Assembly (NCBI GenBank): GCA_963585895.1
Contig: OY757912.1
Location: forward strand, 80,356,154 to 80,420,153
Length of the DNA: 64,000 nucleotides
Direction of reading: 5' to 3'
DNA from: Sepioteuthis lessoniana
Taxonomy: Eukaryota; Mollusca; Cephalopoda; Myopsida; Loliginidae
This document shows, in pieces, positions 1-14,700 of this stretch (position 1 is its first letter; the number at the start of each line of letters is the position of its first letter). The position numbers and the translations under genes are program-made. The notes under the pieces were generated by a model. The model had not been told where the DNA came from. It did no database searches and saw only the letters and a program-made list of their open reading frames with translations.

Positions 1-658
1 CTTACCGTTTGAACTTACCATTTAAAATTACATGCTAAAGCCCCCTAAAAACATTACTGATTTAAATACTAAATTGGGCTTTAGTGTCATTATCTCCATA
101 TCAAATTTTATTCTCAACTTTCTTTAATAATATATATTTGCTTTTCATTTGTTTCTCCTTTATGTGTGTGTTTTAGAATGTATCTTTGACCAAATAAACG
201 AGCAAAAAATAACTCAATTTTTTCAGTGATCAAATTTTCTTTTTCAAATTTTTTTCAGTATATTCATTAAGCTTTTTTTTTCGTGAAAAAAAAAAGAATG
301 TAATACCAGAAAACAAAACTTTTGTTGCAACTCAAATGTGTGCTGCAAAGAGAAAGGATAAGGGGGAAAAAACAAAAAAAAAAAATTTTTTCCCGTGGTA
401 ATTACTCTTCAATATATTAATTTTTAATTATCTAATGTAAATCTTTATTTTAAGAAAAATACTAATTTTCAGAATTTAAAAAAAAAAGAAAAGAAAGAAA
501 ATTAAAATTTGCCGACATATGCCGTCACCATAGAAACCGAAATTACTTTAAATTTCACAGCTTGCTACACATTAGGTCCGTTTAATCATTGCACTATGAA
601 CCAGGTCACGTGTTACAAACGTCACTTCCTTTTCTCTGAATTGGCTTCACTTTCCAAA
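1..658 (+). promoter_or_regulatory. 5' flank, proximal promoter and 5' UTR of TAF9
   Basis: The first 500 bases are A+T-rich with homopolymer runs and contain no gene I can recognise. From about 560 the composition changes. There is an E-box CACGTG at 607-612, a CRE-like ACGTCAC at 619-625 and an ETS-like CTTCCT at 625-630, and the start codon lies in the YY1-like context AAAATGGCGG. No TATA box is placed suitably. This matches the TATA-less promoters of many housekeeping transcription-factor genes (known pattern). The exact transcription start is not visible, so the promoter call is inference. Confidence 0.5.
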
Positions 659-776
659 ATGGCGGTGCCAAAGAGTTCGCCTCGTGATGCCCAAGTGATG
701 GCAGCTATTTTAAAAGATATGGGAGTACAAGATTATGAACCGAGATGTGTAAATCAGATGTTAGAGTTTGCTTACC
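659..776 (+). CDS. TAF9: TAF9 coding exon 1
   Basis: Encodes residues 1-39 and the first base of Arg40, beginning [20 protein letters not shown]. It supplies the first helix and the start of the long second helix of the histone fold. The donor is GTAAGT at 777. The reading frame stays open past the donor to 889, but those codons are intronic and unlike any TAF9. Confidence 0.96.
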
Positions 777-3700
777 GTAAGTGGTTGCTTCTTTTTTTTG
801 CCTATGGATCTCGTCTTATTAGCTCATATGTTGATATGTTTTTCACGTGCCCAGCAGCAGTTATCACACAAACATACACACACATGTGATGCAAAAACGT
901 TAACTTTTAGTGGGAATATTTCGTTTTGTTTTCTTTTTTGTTGCTTCTTTTAACATTCCGATTTCTTTTTTATAAGATTAGCTTGCTAAGCTATCTGACT
1001 ACCCAAACCCTGGCATTTTTTTGAAAATAAAATTTAACAAAACTTCTTGCTTAATCGATTGCTGATTTTGTGTCTTAAAGAGACACTTTATTCCTTAAAT
1101 TTCACGCTAACGAGTTTCTCCAAATTTCTCTCTAGAGAATTATTTATTTACTAGTCTCTGATGGTAATGTAAAAAGTGACGGAATTAATTTGTTTTCAAA
1201 CGGCATGAAAGCATGTTTTCAAGTAAGTTCAATTAACCATGTTTTCGACATGGAAGGAAGTGAAATATTTGTCTAGAATTTTTCTTGTTCCGTAGAGTTC
1301 AGTACTTCGGTACCTGGAAGGTGTTATTATCATTATTATTGTTGTTGTTATTATTTCCTCCTCGTCCTCCAGATTTTTTCTTCCTTTGAACCTGCCCAAT
1401 ACAGTAAAGCATACCACCCCTTTTTTTTTTTGGATGGGGGGGGGAGAGGCTTGTTCTGATATAAACAAGCAACAAAAAAGCTTTCTTGATAATATTGGTT
1501 TTATACATCAAACATATTTTTCTGATGAAAACTAAAGTATGAACCAGCTGAAAATTGTTGAAGATTAGGATGAAAGCACAGTCTTTAAACCACTATAAGA
1601 ACATTAGATTTATCACAAATCACAATGTTGAAATTACATATTTTGTCATTTTCTTGTCACATGGGATATTGTTGACATAAGAATTAGCGCCTGTATAGAA
1701 TAGACAATTTACGTTATTACAGCGAGAACGTACAAAAAGTATATTGAAACGTAATGCTTACATTCACTTTCCAGATAAAAGTAAATTTTAATCTTTTGCT
1801 TCATTCTTAAAAAAAAATAAATTATTGTACTATTAACTCCCAAAAGTACGTCCTCATCTCTCTAGAATTCTCTCAGCAGCCGTATTTCTTTAGTCTTTCT
1901 TTCCCCAACTACTAAGATATCAAGGTATGGTCTATGTTTGATGATATATAATGTTTGTGACTTAAATGTAATGGTAAACAAAACATGATTGCTCTTATCT
2001 GAATGGTGAATGTTCATATTTTTTCAAATTTCGCCAAGACTCTTTACTTTCATCAGGGGGAAAAATAGGACGGTACACGTCCATACTAAACACCGGATTA
2101 GTGCTTACTCTACAGACGCGATGTGGGTGCAAACTGCGTGACCCTCCTTGACCAATGGGAGGGCAGGACCCTGAGGATGCACAGGAATCCAGTTTTATTT
2201 CTTGGGCCTTGACAACCAGTCAGTACGCACGCGTCTGACCCTTGGCCGTAACATATGTATTGAAATATTGGTCCAACAACGACATAGCAAGAGATTCTTT
2301 GAAACGTTGATTTTGAATATGACTTTTAAGTTAGTGTTAAAAAAAGGGTGGGGGAGATTTTTTTTCTTTTTGCAATTAAACTTCATATCAACTACTGGTG
2401 CATTTTTCATCAGGTTTGTTCTGTGTGTTTTTCATGACAACTCACACATTTTATGTTTTGTAAAATTTTAAGTTTCTTTGCATATAATAGTGAGTAATTT
2501 ATTCAAATGGGTAGTTTTATTATTTTTTAAAGCAGGTGTTTCCTTTACTTCTACTAATTAATTCAGAATTTCATTTTATTATTCAACCTATTGGTATATT
2601 CATTAGACTCCCTATGAGGCTTAAATGCAAAAAAGGTCTGTTTTAATGTGGGGTGCCATTCAAGAAAATGGTTTTAAAAAATTGATTTGCTTTCATTAGT
2701 ATTCTCCTTTAGAGTTGCTGGGCAAAACCCCTAAACCTAGCTCTCCCTCCTTTTCCAGGGCAAGTGCTGTGTAAGGGGTAGCTTCCCTCTCCTGGAAACT
2801 AACCTATTTATAAATTTCACTGGTGCAAGACCATTTGGCTTGATCAGTAGTATGCACCAACTGTATCTTAGTGGCAGGGTAAGATCCCCCCCCCCTACCA
2901 TTGGGTGTCCTGGATGTGACATTAAACTATTTAATGATGAGGTTGCAGTCCTGGAGCTCTGGGAAATGTTGAGTATCCCTTTTTAGCGAGAATAGAAATT
3001 GTTATTTTTAGTGAGTAAGAAGTTGTAACGTGCGTGCGTGTGTGTGTGTGTGTGTGTTTGGTTACTTCCTCGCTACGCTTTAAAAGTAAATAAAGGTGAG
3101 GGATTGAGAAGTACGAAGTCGAAATGTTTTTTAGGGATAGTTTTTAATTGCAGCATGGAATATTTAGTTTGCGTTTGTGCTGCAAGCCTCATGGAAAAGG
3201 AAAGAAGTAAAGAGACGAAATGGAGTTATGAGAAAGTTGAGATAGCAGTGTGTGTTGTTGGATGTGCGAGGGAAGTATGTTTGCTGTATGTAGCGAAAGT
3301 CATGTTTGCCGTTGGAGGAAATAAACTTTGGAGTCACCGTAAGTTTGTGTTTATGGTTATTTTGGGGAGAAGCATGTGGTCTTGTGAAAATGTGGTCCAG
3401 AGGTGAAATAAGGGCTAGGTGTCAGAGCGGGATTCAGCATCGCAATCGACATAGCCAATTTTGGGGGTGACGTAAAGTTGTTCTTGTGTGTGGCGTATTG
3501 AATGTATCTAATTTATATTCAACTGGGATCCCTTGGTCTAAGAGAAATAGATGCAAGGGATCCATAAATTAGATAGGTTCCCTCATGTGTCCATGCTGCT
3601 GCTATTGAAGAACCGCCAGTGAGACGTCTGCACTGGACAGGGTTGTTCAGCCAAAGAGACTGTGTTTGGCAGCTTCCCCAATTTCTGCTGCCTGGAAAGG

Positions 3701-6700
3701 AGGTCCGGGGTGAATAGGATAAGTCATCCTGATTGGTTGAAATTATGCATCGAATTAAGTTACACGCCAAACCAAAATACGAAGTTTCCTTCCGCTACAC
3801 CTTCATTGCCTTTACTCCCATGTCCTCTCTGAGTCAAATAGAAGTATTTAATCATTTACTGTACTTAAAAACCATTTAACTGTGTGCAAACAAATGATAA
3901 TATTAAATTGTATCTGATGGCAAGACTTCAATCTTGGAGTTTGGGGAATGTGCAGTATTCCTTCATTACCATTACTCTCAGTCTACTCTGACCCAGAGTA
4001 GTTGTAACTTTTAGGATTTAATCTATTAGAAGAATATGTGATGTGTACGGAGAAACATGTTTTGTTTTTGGTTTGTTTTTTTTTTTGTCTAAAGAAAAAA
4101 ATGTTTATAGTGGAAACACAGACTCTGTGGTAAAGTAAAAGTTCCAAGCACAGTGGTTAGTAAAGAAAGTCATGCTGACAGCCTCCTAAGACATAAAAGG
4201 ATCTTTATAATTGATTTTCTTGAAAAAGATGCAACTCTAAACAGTGCTTGCTATTGCCAACTCTTTATTCATTGAATGATCCTCATATTTCTCTACAAGA
4301 CAGAAATCATTCACTTTTTTTCTTTTTCATCATACATGTGAAAGTACGTGCGATACCCTGCCCTCGTCAGCTGCCAACCAGTGGTGGTAACAGTTTTGGT
4401 AGCTCAAGGCGGTACTGCCACTCCTGGCACTACAAGCAGCTTTTGCCACTGGACAGGGTGTTTAAAAGAATTATATACCAGATCAACTAAAAGAAGAGAT
4501 TACATAGTATATTCATCTTCAATTTTAGTGCAGTTAGTGATTTTTTTTTTTTTTTTAAAAACTCGTTTACTTTCAGCCATTGATGTCATTACGTGCTTAC
4601 AGTAACCATTTCTTGATGTTACGTAATCACATGGGAATGGTGGTCCGCATGCATTTCATTCATGCTGAAGACTTTTCACTTTCGACCAAATCCAACTTGA
4701 TGCATATTGCTCCATGGTCTAAAGACAATTTGTGGCAACTTTCAAACTGTGGCCAGTAATATTGAATTCATAAGATAATTGACAAATTTCTTTTCTATTA
4801 TAGATTTAACATTTTGTAACCATTTGTAAATTTTTGACAATCTGTAATCAATATATAAACATAGAAGGAATTTTTTTTTTTTTTTTTTTAAATTTGTCAG
4901 GCTTGTCATGTTTGCAATTGATGACATCTTACAAACTAGAGATGGGTACTTGAGCTATTTTTTTTTTTTTTTTTTTTTTTCTTTTTCTCTCTCCAATTTT
5001 TCAAACTACTTAGACTTGCAAACATGTATCTTGACTGCTCTCATCAATATGTAGGTTATAACGAATCATTATTTAAACTCTTAGCTTTGTGCCTATTTTA
5101 TTTTCTTGGCTTTCTGTTGAGTTTCCTCTATTTTAATTTAGTTTTTGGTGTATTAGAAAATAATGAGCGGAGTGGATATGTTTTCATGATGAAACTTTTA
5201 AAACCCAAATTTTTAATTTCCCTATTCATAATGAAATTATAAAGAAATACATAAAAAATGTATAGTAAACTCATTGAACCTTTTTATTAGTGTAAATATA
5301 AATTTTACCAATGCATAATTGATGTTAAATTTAACAAAAATGTGAGCATTCAATAAAATTTAGGTTATAATGAGTTAAAGACTACATTGACATTTGATGT
5401 CATTCAGTGAATTTTTAATGTGTTTACAATGAAGTAAGTTTACACTTTTAATTAATGATTAAGTTAAAATTATCTTATCAAATATTACTTTAAAGAAATG
5501 AAAAACTTTTTTTTATTTTTTTTTTAAGCATTGACATATCAAGTTCTAAAGTCTCCTTATGTTATCAAACTGATAGCAATATTTCAGTAATTTTACAAAT
5601 GTAATTGCATCAAAAAACTTTTTCTTGTTTGCATTTGATTGGTTTGACGTTTAAATTGTGTGCAAATAAGTAAGTAAATAAAAGTAAAGTTGGCGACCGT
5701 AGTCGAGAGCGACCAGAAGGCTCCCTTTTCAATAGCTACTACACCAAGTTGTAGGGGAGGGCACTACTCCTTTCCTTGGATTGTTTCAATTTACCCTTGA
5801 TATGTACCTTATATTGCTGTGTGTTAAGCAAGGAGGTATCAAGTACCATTTTTAAAGTCTTTGGTATGATGCGACCTGGGATTGAATGTACTAAATTGAT
5901 TTGTTAGAAATAGAATTGTTTGATCATTTAACTGTGTGTAAACAAATGAGTAATGTTGACTAGAATTATTAGTGCTGAATAGCAATACTTGAAATGCTTC
6001 AACTGTGTCCTAAATTGAAATATTGGTATAACATAGTGTGACATAATACCATATTTTAAATTCCATCTTCAGATTTTACAAGCATGTAAGGAAAAAAAAA
6101 AAAGGGAAAAGTACCAGCGAGTGAAAATGCATTTAAAAAATTTTTTTTGTTTTTCACCTTATGAGTAAAAAGAAAGTCTTTAGTTAATATCTATCAGCAA
6201 GCTAAAATATATAACTTTCTTCTCTCCAATTTCAAACTCCTGCCAAAAGTGAGTTGTGTAGCAAGTAGTGTCTGAAATAATTCTTGTTTGCTTTGCTTAA
6301 AGTCAACGAAAGTCACGCCATTATTCAAAGTACATGTGACCTGTGATATCAGCAGCATACATCCACGTAAATTAAATATATATGCTTATGAAAATCAAAC
6401 ATGTGACCAACAAAAGATTCCTGCAAAGTTTAAGTCCATGACAGAATGCCAGTAATGGGCAGCTGGATAAGTCCTGTCGGTTTTTGTCTCCAGGAAGAAG
6501 GAATCTGCCCTTTTTGTGTTAAAGAAAGAGAAAAAAAAAACAACCAATTTATAAAAAAAAAAAAAAAAAATCCTGTTGAATAACTGGCACGCAAAAAGAA
6601 ACAAAATATCAAATCCTGGTATTCTGCTGAATTCCTCAATTATTATCACCTCCTCATCAAGAATCATAACCTGATGTCTACACCTGAGAAAAAGTCATAA

Positions 6701-7548
6701 GGATACCTAAGTTCCATTTATCCCAGAGAAAGTTCCTGTAGCATCCACCCTGAATGAAAGCTTAGAACATTTTCATCATGTACCCATTTGAACATTGTAT
6801 GCACTTGAATTCATTTCATCGACGTTCATCTATGAAAATGACTTTCTTATATATTGAACTCTGTTCAACCATATTTTGGGTTACACTTCAAATTCATTCC
6901 TTCAAAGAATTCTTTTTTTTTTTTTTTTTTTTTTCATAAACTGATATTGTCTGTATAAATGTATTCTTCGCTCGCTCATTAGACTTACATATATATAAGT
7001 ATTCTTTTCCCTCATTAAGTTCTGTTCTTTTGCTCTAGATTTTCCTTCCTGTATTTATGTAAATAAACCTTGTATTTAAATCTTAACTTGTGTTGTCTTT
7101 TGTGTTTTTGCAAGTGTGTTTATTGGTTGTCTTCTCTCGTTTTCACTGGCACCTTGAGAACGAGTTCCCTTCCCTTGCTTTTCTTTTTGTATATTTTTTA
7201 CTTAAATCTAGGACCCAATTTTTTTTTACTCTTATTATGTAACCATTTTCCTCATCCCAATGAGCATGCACATGTAACTATAGCAATACCTGTAACTACT
7301 TTACTGTGTGCAAACAAAGGATTAATATTGAACAGAACTATTAGCGTTTACCTATGCTTGAAACCTTTTAACTGCATACAAACAAATGATTAATAAATCA
7401 TTAGTAAATAGAATTATTTGTATTAGTTAGAAATACTTGAAACCGACAAACTATTTAAAAAAAACCTACACTGGTTGATATGCCATAAAACCCAACCAAA
7501 CCAAATAAACCACTCATGCATACAAACATAAGAATTTTAATTATAAAT

Positions 7549-7598
<50 letters not shown>

Positions 7599-8107
7599 CT
7601 CTCTTTAAATGTTTTTCCACAGAGCTGGTTACAATTTAAGAGAGGGAGTTCCTGTGGTATAATGGCTAACATGCTGGACTGTAACATTGTAGTAAGTGAG
7701 GTGGAACTCTAATTGCACTGTTGTTTACTTTCAGACTAATACCCTTGGGGAAAGTATGAACCCCTTATCTCGGTGACTATGGGTTAAATCATACCACTAC
7801 TGTTATTCTACATGGATAGATTTGGCATTAGATAACACACAAAGGTTTGTCATTTAGCAAAAACAATTTAAAAGTTCCTTTTTACCCTAAAATTGACAAA
7901 TAATATTCAGTTCACCAGTGCAATCCATATGATACAATATCTTGTTTCAAAAACAGAGCTCCCCATTACACTTTCATGAGCCAAGGTTTGTGTGTGTGTG
8001 TGTGTGTGTGTGTATATTCATTCATCATGGCATACTGGTAGCACAGATTTCCTTGACCCTCTCTGACCACTTATCCCTATCGCCCATTGTTCTTGGTAGG
8101 TCTTCTA

Positions 8108-8173
<66 letters not shown>

Positions 8174-11100
8174 ACATTGTATTTTATATATGGATTCAAT
8201 TGAAGTTGTCTCGTGTATAAATAAAAGCAGAGAACACTAAAACGAGATGCGAGTTCAAGTTTTATCAGTATTCTTGTTTCCACTGCATGTTATACTAAAT
8301 TTGGTAGCGCTGCACCAAATTGTTTGGCCATCCACAGAAGAATTCTTCTTAATCATTAATATAGGTTTCTGATCCATGTTATTTATTTAAATTGTAGAAT
8401 AAATGTAAAAGCAACTTGAAAGTTCCAATAGAAAGGAACAGAATAAAATTTTTTTAAATTGTTGAAGTGATGACCTGAGTGAGTTGTAACTAAAGAAGAT
8501 TAAGAATAATATTAGTCAAAAAAAAATGTTTGATGCACAACAACTTGAGACCCACTTGTATTATGAAAACTTTTATTTTCTACCTTGACGAGAAAACACT
8601 ATTTATTCTGGTTTTCTTTTTTTATTGTATACATGTTAAGAATAAAACTTTCTTGTCTATAATTTTAGCTTCACTTATTTCTTTTTTCTCCAGGTTATGT
8701 AACTGATGTTCTTGATGACTCTAAAGTTTATTCCTCACATGCTAACAAGAAAAATATTGATGGTGATGATGTACGCTTGGCCATTCAATGCCGTATGGAT
8801 CACTCATTCACCACTCCTCCACCCAGAGATGTGAGTGAAAAAAACAATTTTTTAAATTTAACACTTTTTTAAAAAAAATTTTTTTTTAAGAATTTAATAA
8901 AGTCTGAAAAATAACTTTAATGGTTAGTATAGCATCAATGTCTTGGTAGGTATTGTGTGCTGGCTTTGAACATTGTAAGTTTGTATTTAGATAATAGTGT
9001 TCAAGACAATTACACTATTTAGTGTAGTGCAGAGGCATGTTTTCTATAGTTTACCAATGAACGTTTTTATTTAATCTATATATTATATCTTGCCATCACT
9101 TTATTTGTCAAAAAGTAGCAGACTTCATTTTTGGGATGTTGAGAGGTGCTGTGAGATAATGTTTTTGGAGATGATCCAACACCTTTTTGTATAGGGACAA
9201 TTTAATGTGTTTTTGTGGTGGCTATAAATGGCATTACTGTATTGCATGTTCACTTCTTTTTTTTTTCTCCTTCAAACTGCCATTGCTGTAACTCCTTTAT
9301 ACCCTTTATTGTTATTACTCTCAGGTCCACTCTGACCCACAGTGGTGGTACTTGTTAGGGTCTTATCTATGGGTTTAATAGAACTGGTAAACAAATTATT
9401 TATGTTAAATTGAATTATTAGTGTTAGATAGCTATACCTGAAACTATTTAAGCATGTGTAAACAAATGATTAATACTAAATTGAATTATTATTATTAGAT
9501 AGGAATACTTGAAACCATTATTGAATAATTGGTATTAAATAGCAATACTTGAAACTAATTCAGTGTGTGCAAACAAATGATTAATATTAAATAGAATTAT
9601 TAGTGTTATATAGCAATACTTGAAACCATTTAACTGTGTGCAAACAAGAGCTATACTTAGTTGTGTGTAAAAAAGTTAAATATAAACCTGTTAAACTCCG
9701 CTTTAAAATTGACCTTGTGTCATATCCTGCCCGAGCGGAGGGGTTGGTAAATATGATCATTTAAAAATAAAATTACCACCAAACTATTCACTTAGAAATC
9801 ATATGCATAACCATTTAACTGTGTGCAAACAAATGTCTTATGTTAAATTGTTCGTGTAACATAGTAATACTTGAAACTATTTAACTGCTTGTGAATGATT
9901 ATTATTATTATTAGATAGAAACACTTAAACATTCAACTGGGTATAAACAAATGATTTCTGCCTTGTTTAAAATGTTACCTACAAATTATTCATTTACAAA
10001 TCATATACTTATATATACAAACGTGATTTGGCCTCAAATAATCCATAAGGACCGATATGCCATAGAACCCAAACAAACAAACATTACAGAAAAATAATCT
10101 TTTCAACTAATATGTGAAGCAGTCTCTCTTGTTGCACAATGTGCAATTTTATAGTGTGCAGTAACAGTCAATCACATCTAAATAGAAAGCAAAGAAGATA
10201 TTTATGTAGGGATTGTAAGGTTAGAAAAGGAACAATATTTGTCTGTGTATTCTGGACTTAAATATGCTGATTATAGAAAAAAAAAACCTGAAAGGTAGTA
10301 AATTTGCTGATTTTTGTTCAGAATTTTTATTGCTTTAATGGCAGTTGATAACATTTACATTGATTATCATAACATTTCCTGACTATTTAAAGGTTTAAGT
10401 CTTTTCTGAAGCTGCAAAAAAAAAAAAAGTGGCAGCAGCAAAGGGATTAAGTCAAATTATATCCAAAATTATCTTGGAAATAATTTTCCAATTTCTAATT
10501 TTTTAGCTATAGGTTTATTTCTATCTAATTTCTTGTTTTAATGTACAAAATGAATAGCAGTGAATTAGTTTAAAAATTGCTTTTTTTATTTGACAGCTTT
10601 TGATGGAGATTGTTCGTAATAAAAATTCTCAACCACTTCCTCTCATCAAACCATACTCAGGCCCGAGACTTCCTCCTGACAGGTACTGTCTGACTGCCCC
10701 AAACTACAAACTGAAAAGTACCAAAAAAGTAAGTATTTCTAACTTTTATGTGTATATAAGTTTCTTATTAGCAATAAAATTGCATATTGTTATGAGATGG
10801 TTACATTGTGAAAGTCTCAAAAAGTAGTCACTTGATCCCAGGTGATGAAAGAAGTGGAAAACATGTACATATAATTTGGTTACCATGTTTATTGATTTTT
10901 CTGTTGAAACCCCTGAAAGAGAGCTTCTAAAATGTTAAAACCCCCAAAATATGACTGCCCTGTAGTTCTCTGGAAATGCAATTGATTAAAATTCAAAACT
11001 GTCTTTCTCATGCTTGTTTCAATAGGCGGTAAACTTCAACTTGTCACTTGACTATTATGCCTCCACTTTTTCACCGGGCTTGCCTTTTATTACCACTAAT

Positions 11101-11662
11101 TCAATTTTTAACAAAAGATAACTTCCCACTCTACCATCAAATGGATGTTTAAGAAAGGATAAATACTTGATTTTTCCTTCCAAAGACTGTACTTGAAGAA
11201 TTATTTCATTAGGTCTATTTAAATTTAGTTTCTCATCAGACAATGCCTTCTATTGTACCTTGGTTCAAATTATTTTTTCATTTGCTTATCTTTTTCTTAT
11301 GAAGATCGGTCAAAGCGGAAGCCTTCTTTCTGGATGGAAACATTTGCTTGATTCACTGAGAACATGGAGAAATATTTTGATGAAGCTTATTTCAGAGGTC
11401 CCTATAGCACAATTCGCCTTTGTAAGATGGCTACTACAGCTCACAGAAGTTATTGGGGTGTCCTTTCTGGCCGTTTCTTAGTACCATATATTTCCAAATT
11501 CTTCAAAAAACTGATATAGCCATTCAAGATATCTTTACCTTTCGTGCAATAGTACTAATACTGTTGTTGTCATCATCATAAGCTCCAATTTTTCCCTCCT
11601 AATTGATAAGGGCTCTCAGCATTTTAAAAACATGAAGAAATAAAAACATGCTCGTGCACACA

Positions 11663-11711
<49 letters not shown>

Positions 11712-14700
11712 GCTTTGGCTCTTTGACCAATATTTGAAATTTACGATCTATATTTGTGTTGAAGGTCTTATAATTATTTTCATTACTTTATATTCAATGT
11801 CTTAAATGGTATTATTTAGTAATTATTTTCACATCTAATTTATCTTTATTTCAGCACAAGCTTCCACTAAATTTGCCAGTAAACCAGTATTCCACTTCAT
11901 CTCTTCCCTCTCAAAGGATTAGTCTAACTCCTCTACAACAGAACATTGCAGGTAAGTTGTATACAGTCAACAAGGAAATGGTTTTGAGTTGTTGAAAGAC
12001 TGACTAGAATAGTTTGCTCAATTTAATTTCTGTTTCTAACTAAACAAGATCCCTTCACCTCAGCTGGTGAGAGAAAAATAATTTCACTTTTGAATGTGAA
12101 CTATGAATATGAAATATTTGAACTTGAGATGCTGGCCCTTGCATTTGAATCCTTTTTAAATCTAATTTCAGAAATGTGATACTGCTAATTATTAACCTTT
12201 TCATGTTTTCCTTCCAACTAATTAACTACTATGGTTTGAATTAATATTAGAATACTAAATTTTGTAACCCTCTACAAATACTCTAAGCTATTTGAATGGC
12301 TGAACAAATTATTTTGCTAAGTTTTATGGTTTTAATTAAAAAATACATTGAAATCAAAAGTTAATTTTTCTGATAGAATATTGTTTACAATTATATAGTA
12401 AGCTCAAATAAACAGTGAATTGGTGTATTTGGACCAATGTGAGTACTTAGAGATAAGGTGGCTTTTAATATTTAATAAAAAAAAGATTCATTTTGGAAAA
12501 AGATTGGTATTCACTATTTTCTAAATAAATAATGCCCTGTTGAAGGGGCTTAGAATACCATAACTATCCCCTGCCAAGGAGTAAGACCACACACACACAC
12601 ACACACACACATACTGAAACACAAAAAGGGGTGACCCTAGACTGTCTCTTATAGTGATTCTGGAGATCTTGGGAGTGTGGAATACCACTTCATTGACATT
12701 AGGGCCACATCTATGGATCAAATTATTCATTTGGAATACTTGATGCCCTATAACTGGATTATTTGTATTAGGAATAGTTACTTGAAACTGTGATTGTTTA
12801 CTTAGGATTATTATTATTTACTTAAAACCATATAATTGTGTGCAAACAGATGACTATTATTAAATGTAATTATTAAATGACTATTATTAAATATGTAAGT
12901 AAACTACTTTTAGTGAGTAACTAACTGGCTCAGTGGGTAGAGTGTTCGCCAATGGTCTGGGAGACCTGGGTTCCATCCCAGGTCGCATCATACCGAAGAC
13001 TTTAAAAATGGTACTTGATACCTCCTTGCTTAACACTCAGCAATATAAGGTACATATCAAGGGTAAAGTGGAGCAATCCAGGGAAAGGAGTAGCGCCCTC
13101 GACTACGGTCGCCAACTTTACTTACTTTTACTTATTAAATATTATTATTAATATTAGATAGTAGCTGAGACCATACAACTGTGCAAATTATTGGTAGTAG
13201 GTAGGAATACATGATATCAGAAGTACAAAAAAATGTAAATATAAATGTACAATGAATGTGATTGGCTAACCTAACACATCACTCAATAAATCCCAGGCCC
13301 GACATATAGATGGCACCACTAATAAAAAGTCCATATGATTTTTATAAAGTACTAACCTTCAAATGGCACGTGTCAAAATTTGAGTCCAATCGAATTATTA
13401 GTTTACAAATTAGTTATTTAAGTGAAGCTACTGTTGTAAATTTTCAAAACAATGGTGAAATCTGAATTTCGTGTGTTGATAAATCATTGCTTTCTGATAG
13501 AGAGAAAAAATACTGTTCAAGCAAAGCAATGACTTGATAAGTGTTACTCAGACTCTGCTTCGTCGGAAACAATGGTTAAGAGATGGTATGCTAACTTTAA
13601 ATGCAGTCTTACAGACACAAATGATGCTGAACACTTAGACTGCCCAAATTCAGCAGTTGTCCCGGAAAACACCAAAAATTCTACTAACTTGTTTTGGTCA
13701 ATTGTAAACTGAAGTTGCATGAGATAGCAGTGGAGTTGACAATATCAAAAGCCAGTGTATTCACCATTTTGCATGAACATTTGTCAGTGAGAAAGCTGTG
13801 TTCATAGTGGGTGCTATGTTTGCCCACAGTCTATCAAAAACAACAACACATCGATGATTCAGAGCGTTGTTTACAATTATTTCAATGCAAAAAAAAGTTT
13901 TTGCGTGAATATGTGATGATGGATGAAACATGGATCCACCACTTCACTCCGGAGACAAATCGACTGTCAGCTGAGTGAACAGCAGAAGATGAAAGCCATC
14001 CAAAGTGACCAAAGATGCAAACATTTGCAGGCAAGGTTTTGACTTTTGTATTTTGGGATGTGCAAGCTAATTTGTTCATTGAATACCTTGAGAAAGAAAG
14101 AACCATCAATAGCGAATATTTTATAGCATTTGAAGGAAGAAATCGCCAAAAAATGATCCCAGATGAAGAAAAAAAGTGCTCTTTCACCAAGACAATGCAC
14201 CGTGTTACAAGTCAATCACAATGATGGCAAAACTAAATGAATTGCACTTTGAATTGCTTTTGCACCCTCCCTATTCTCCAGATCTGGCCCCCAATGACTA
14301 TTGGCTGTTTGCAGACATCAAAAGAATGCTCCAGGAAAAGAGATTTGGCTACAATAAAAAAAAGCGATACCAGAAACTGAGGTGTATTTTGAGGCCAAAG
14401 ACAAATCGTTCTACAAAAAGGCATTGAATTGTTAGAGAAGCATTGGAATCACCCTAGAAGGAGAATGTTGATGAATAAATTTGAATTTTGACTAAAAGTT
14501 GTTGTTGTTTTATTAGTTAGGCCTGGGACTTATTGACTGATGTGTTAGGTATGAAATAATCCTTGATGTGTTTACATGCTGTTAAAATCAATCAATCACA
14601 ATAGGCGATGTAAAGTGTGACTTGAGCTTTTCTAAATTTAGCTCAAAAACTAAATATCATAATGTACTAAGTATTTTGTCTGATAGGTGAATTCCAACAT

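Noticed and set aside
3038..3406. 122-codon open frame in LTR-A copy 1
   Set aside because: A similar frame lies in LTR-A copy 3 but breaks at other positions in copy 2. It begins in a GT microsatellite and has no domain. It is treated as repeat sequence.
8077..8283. Frame with Ile-Tyr repeats
   Set aside because: It is translated (TA)n microsatellite.
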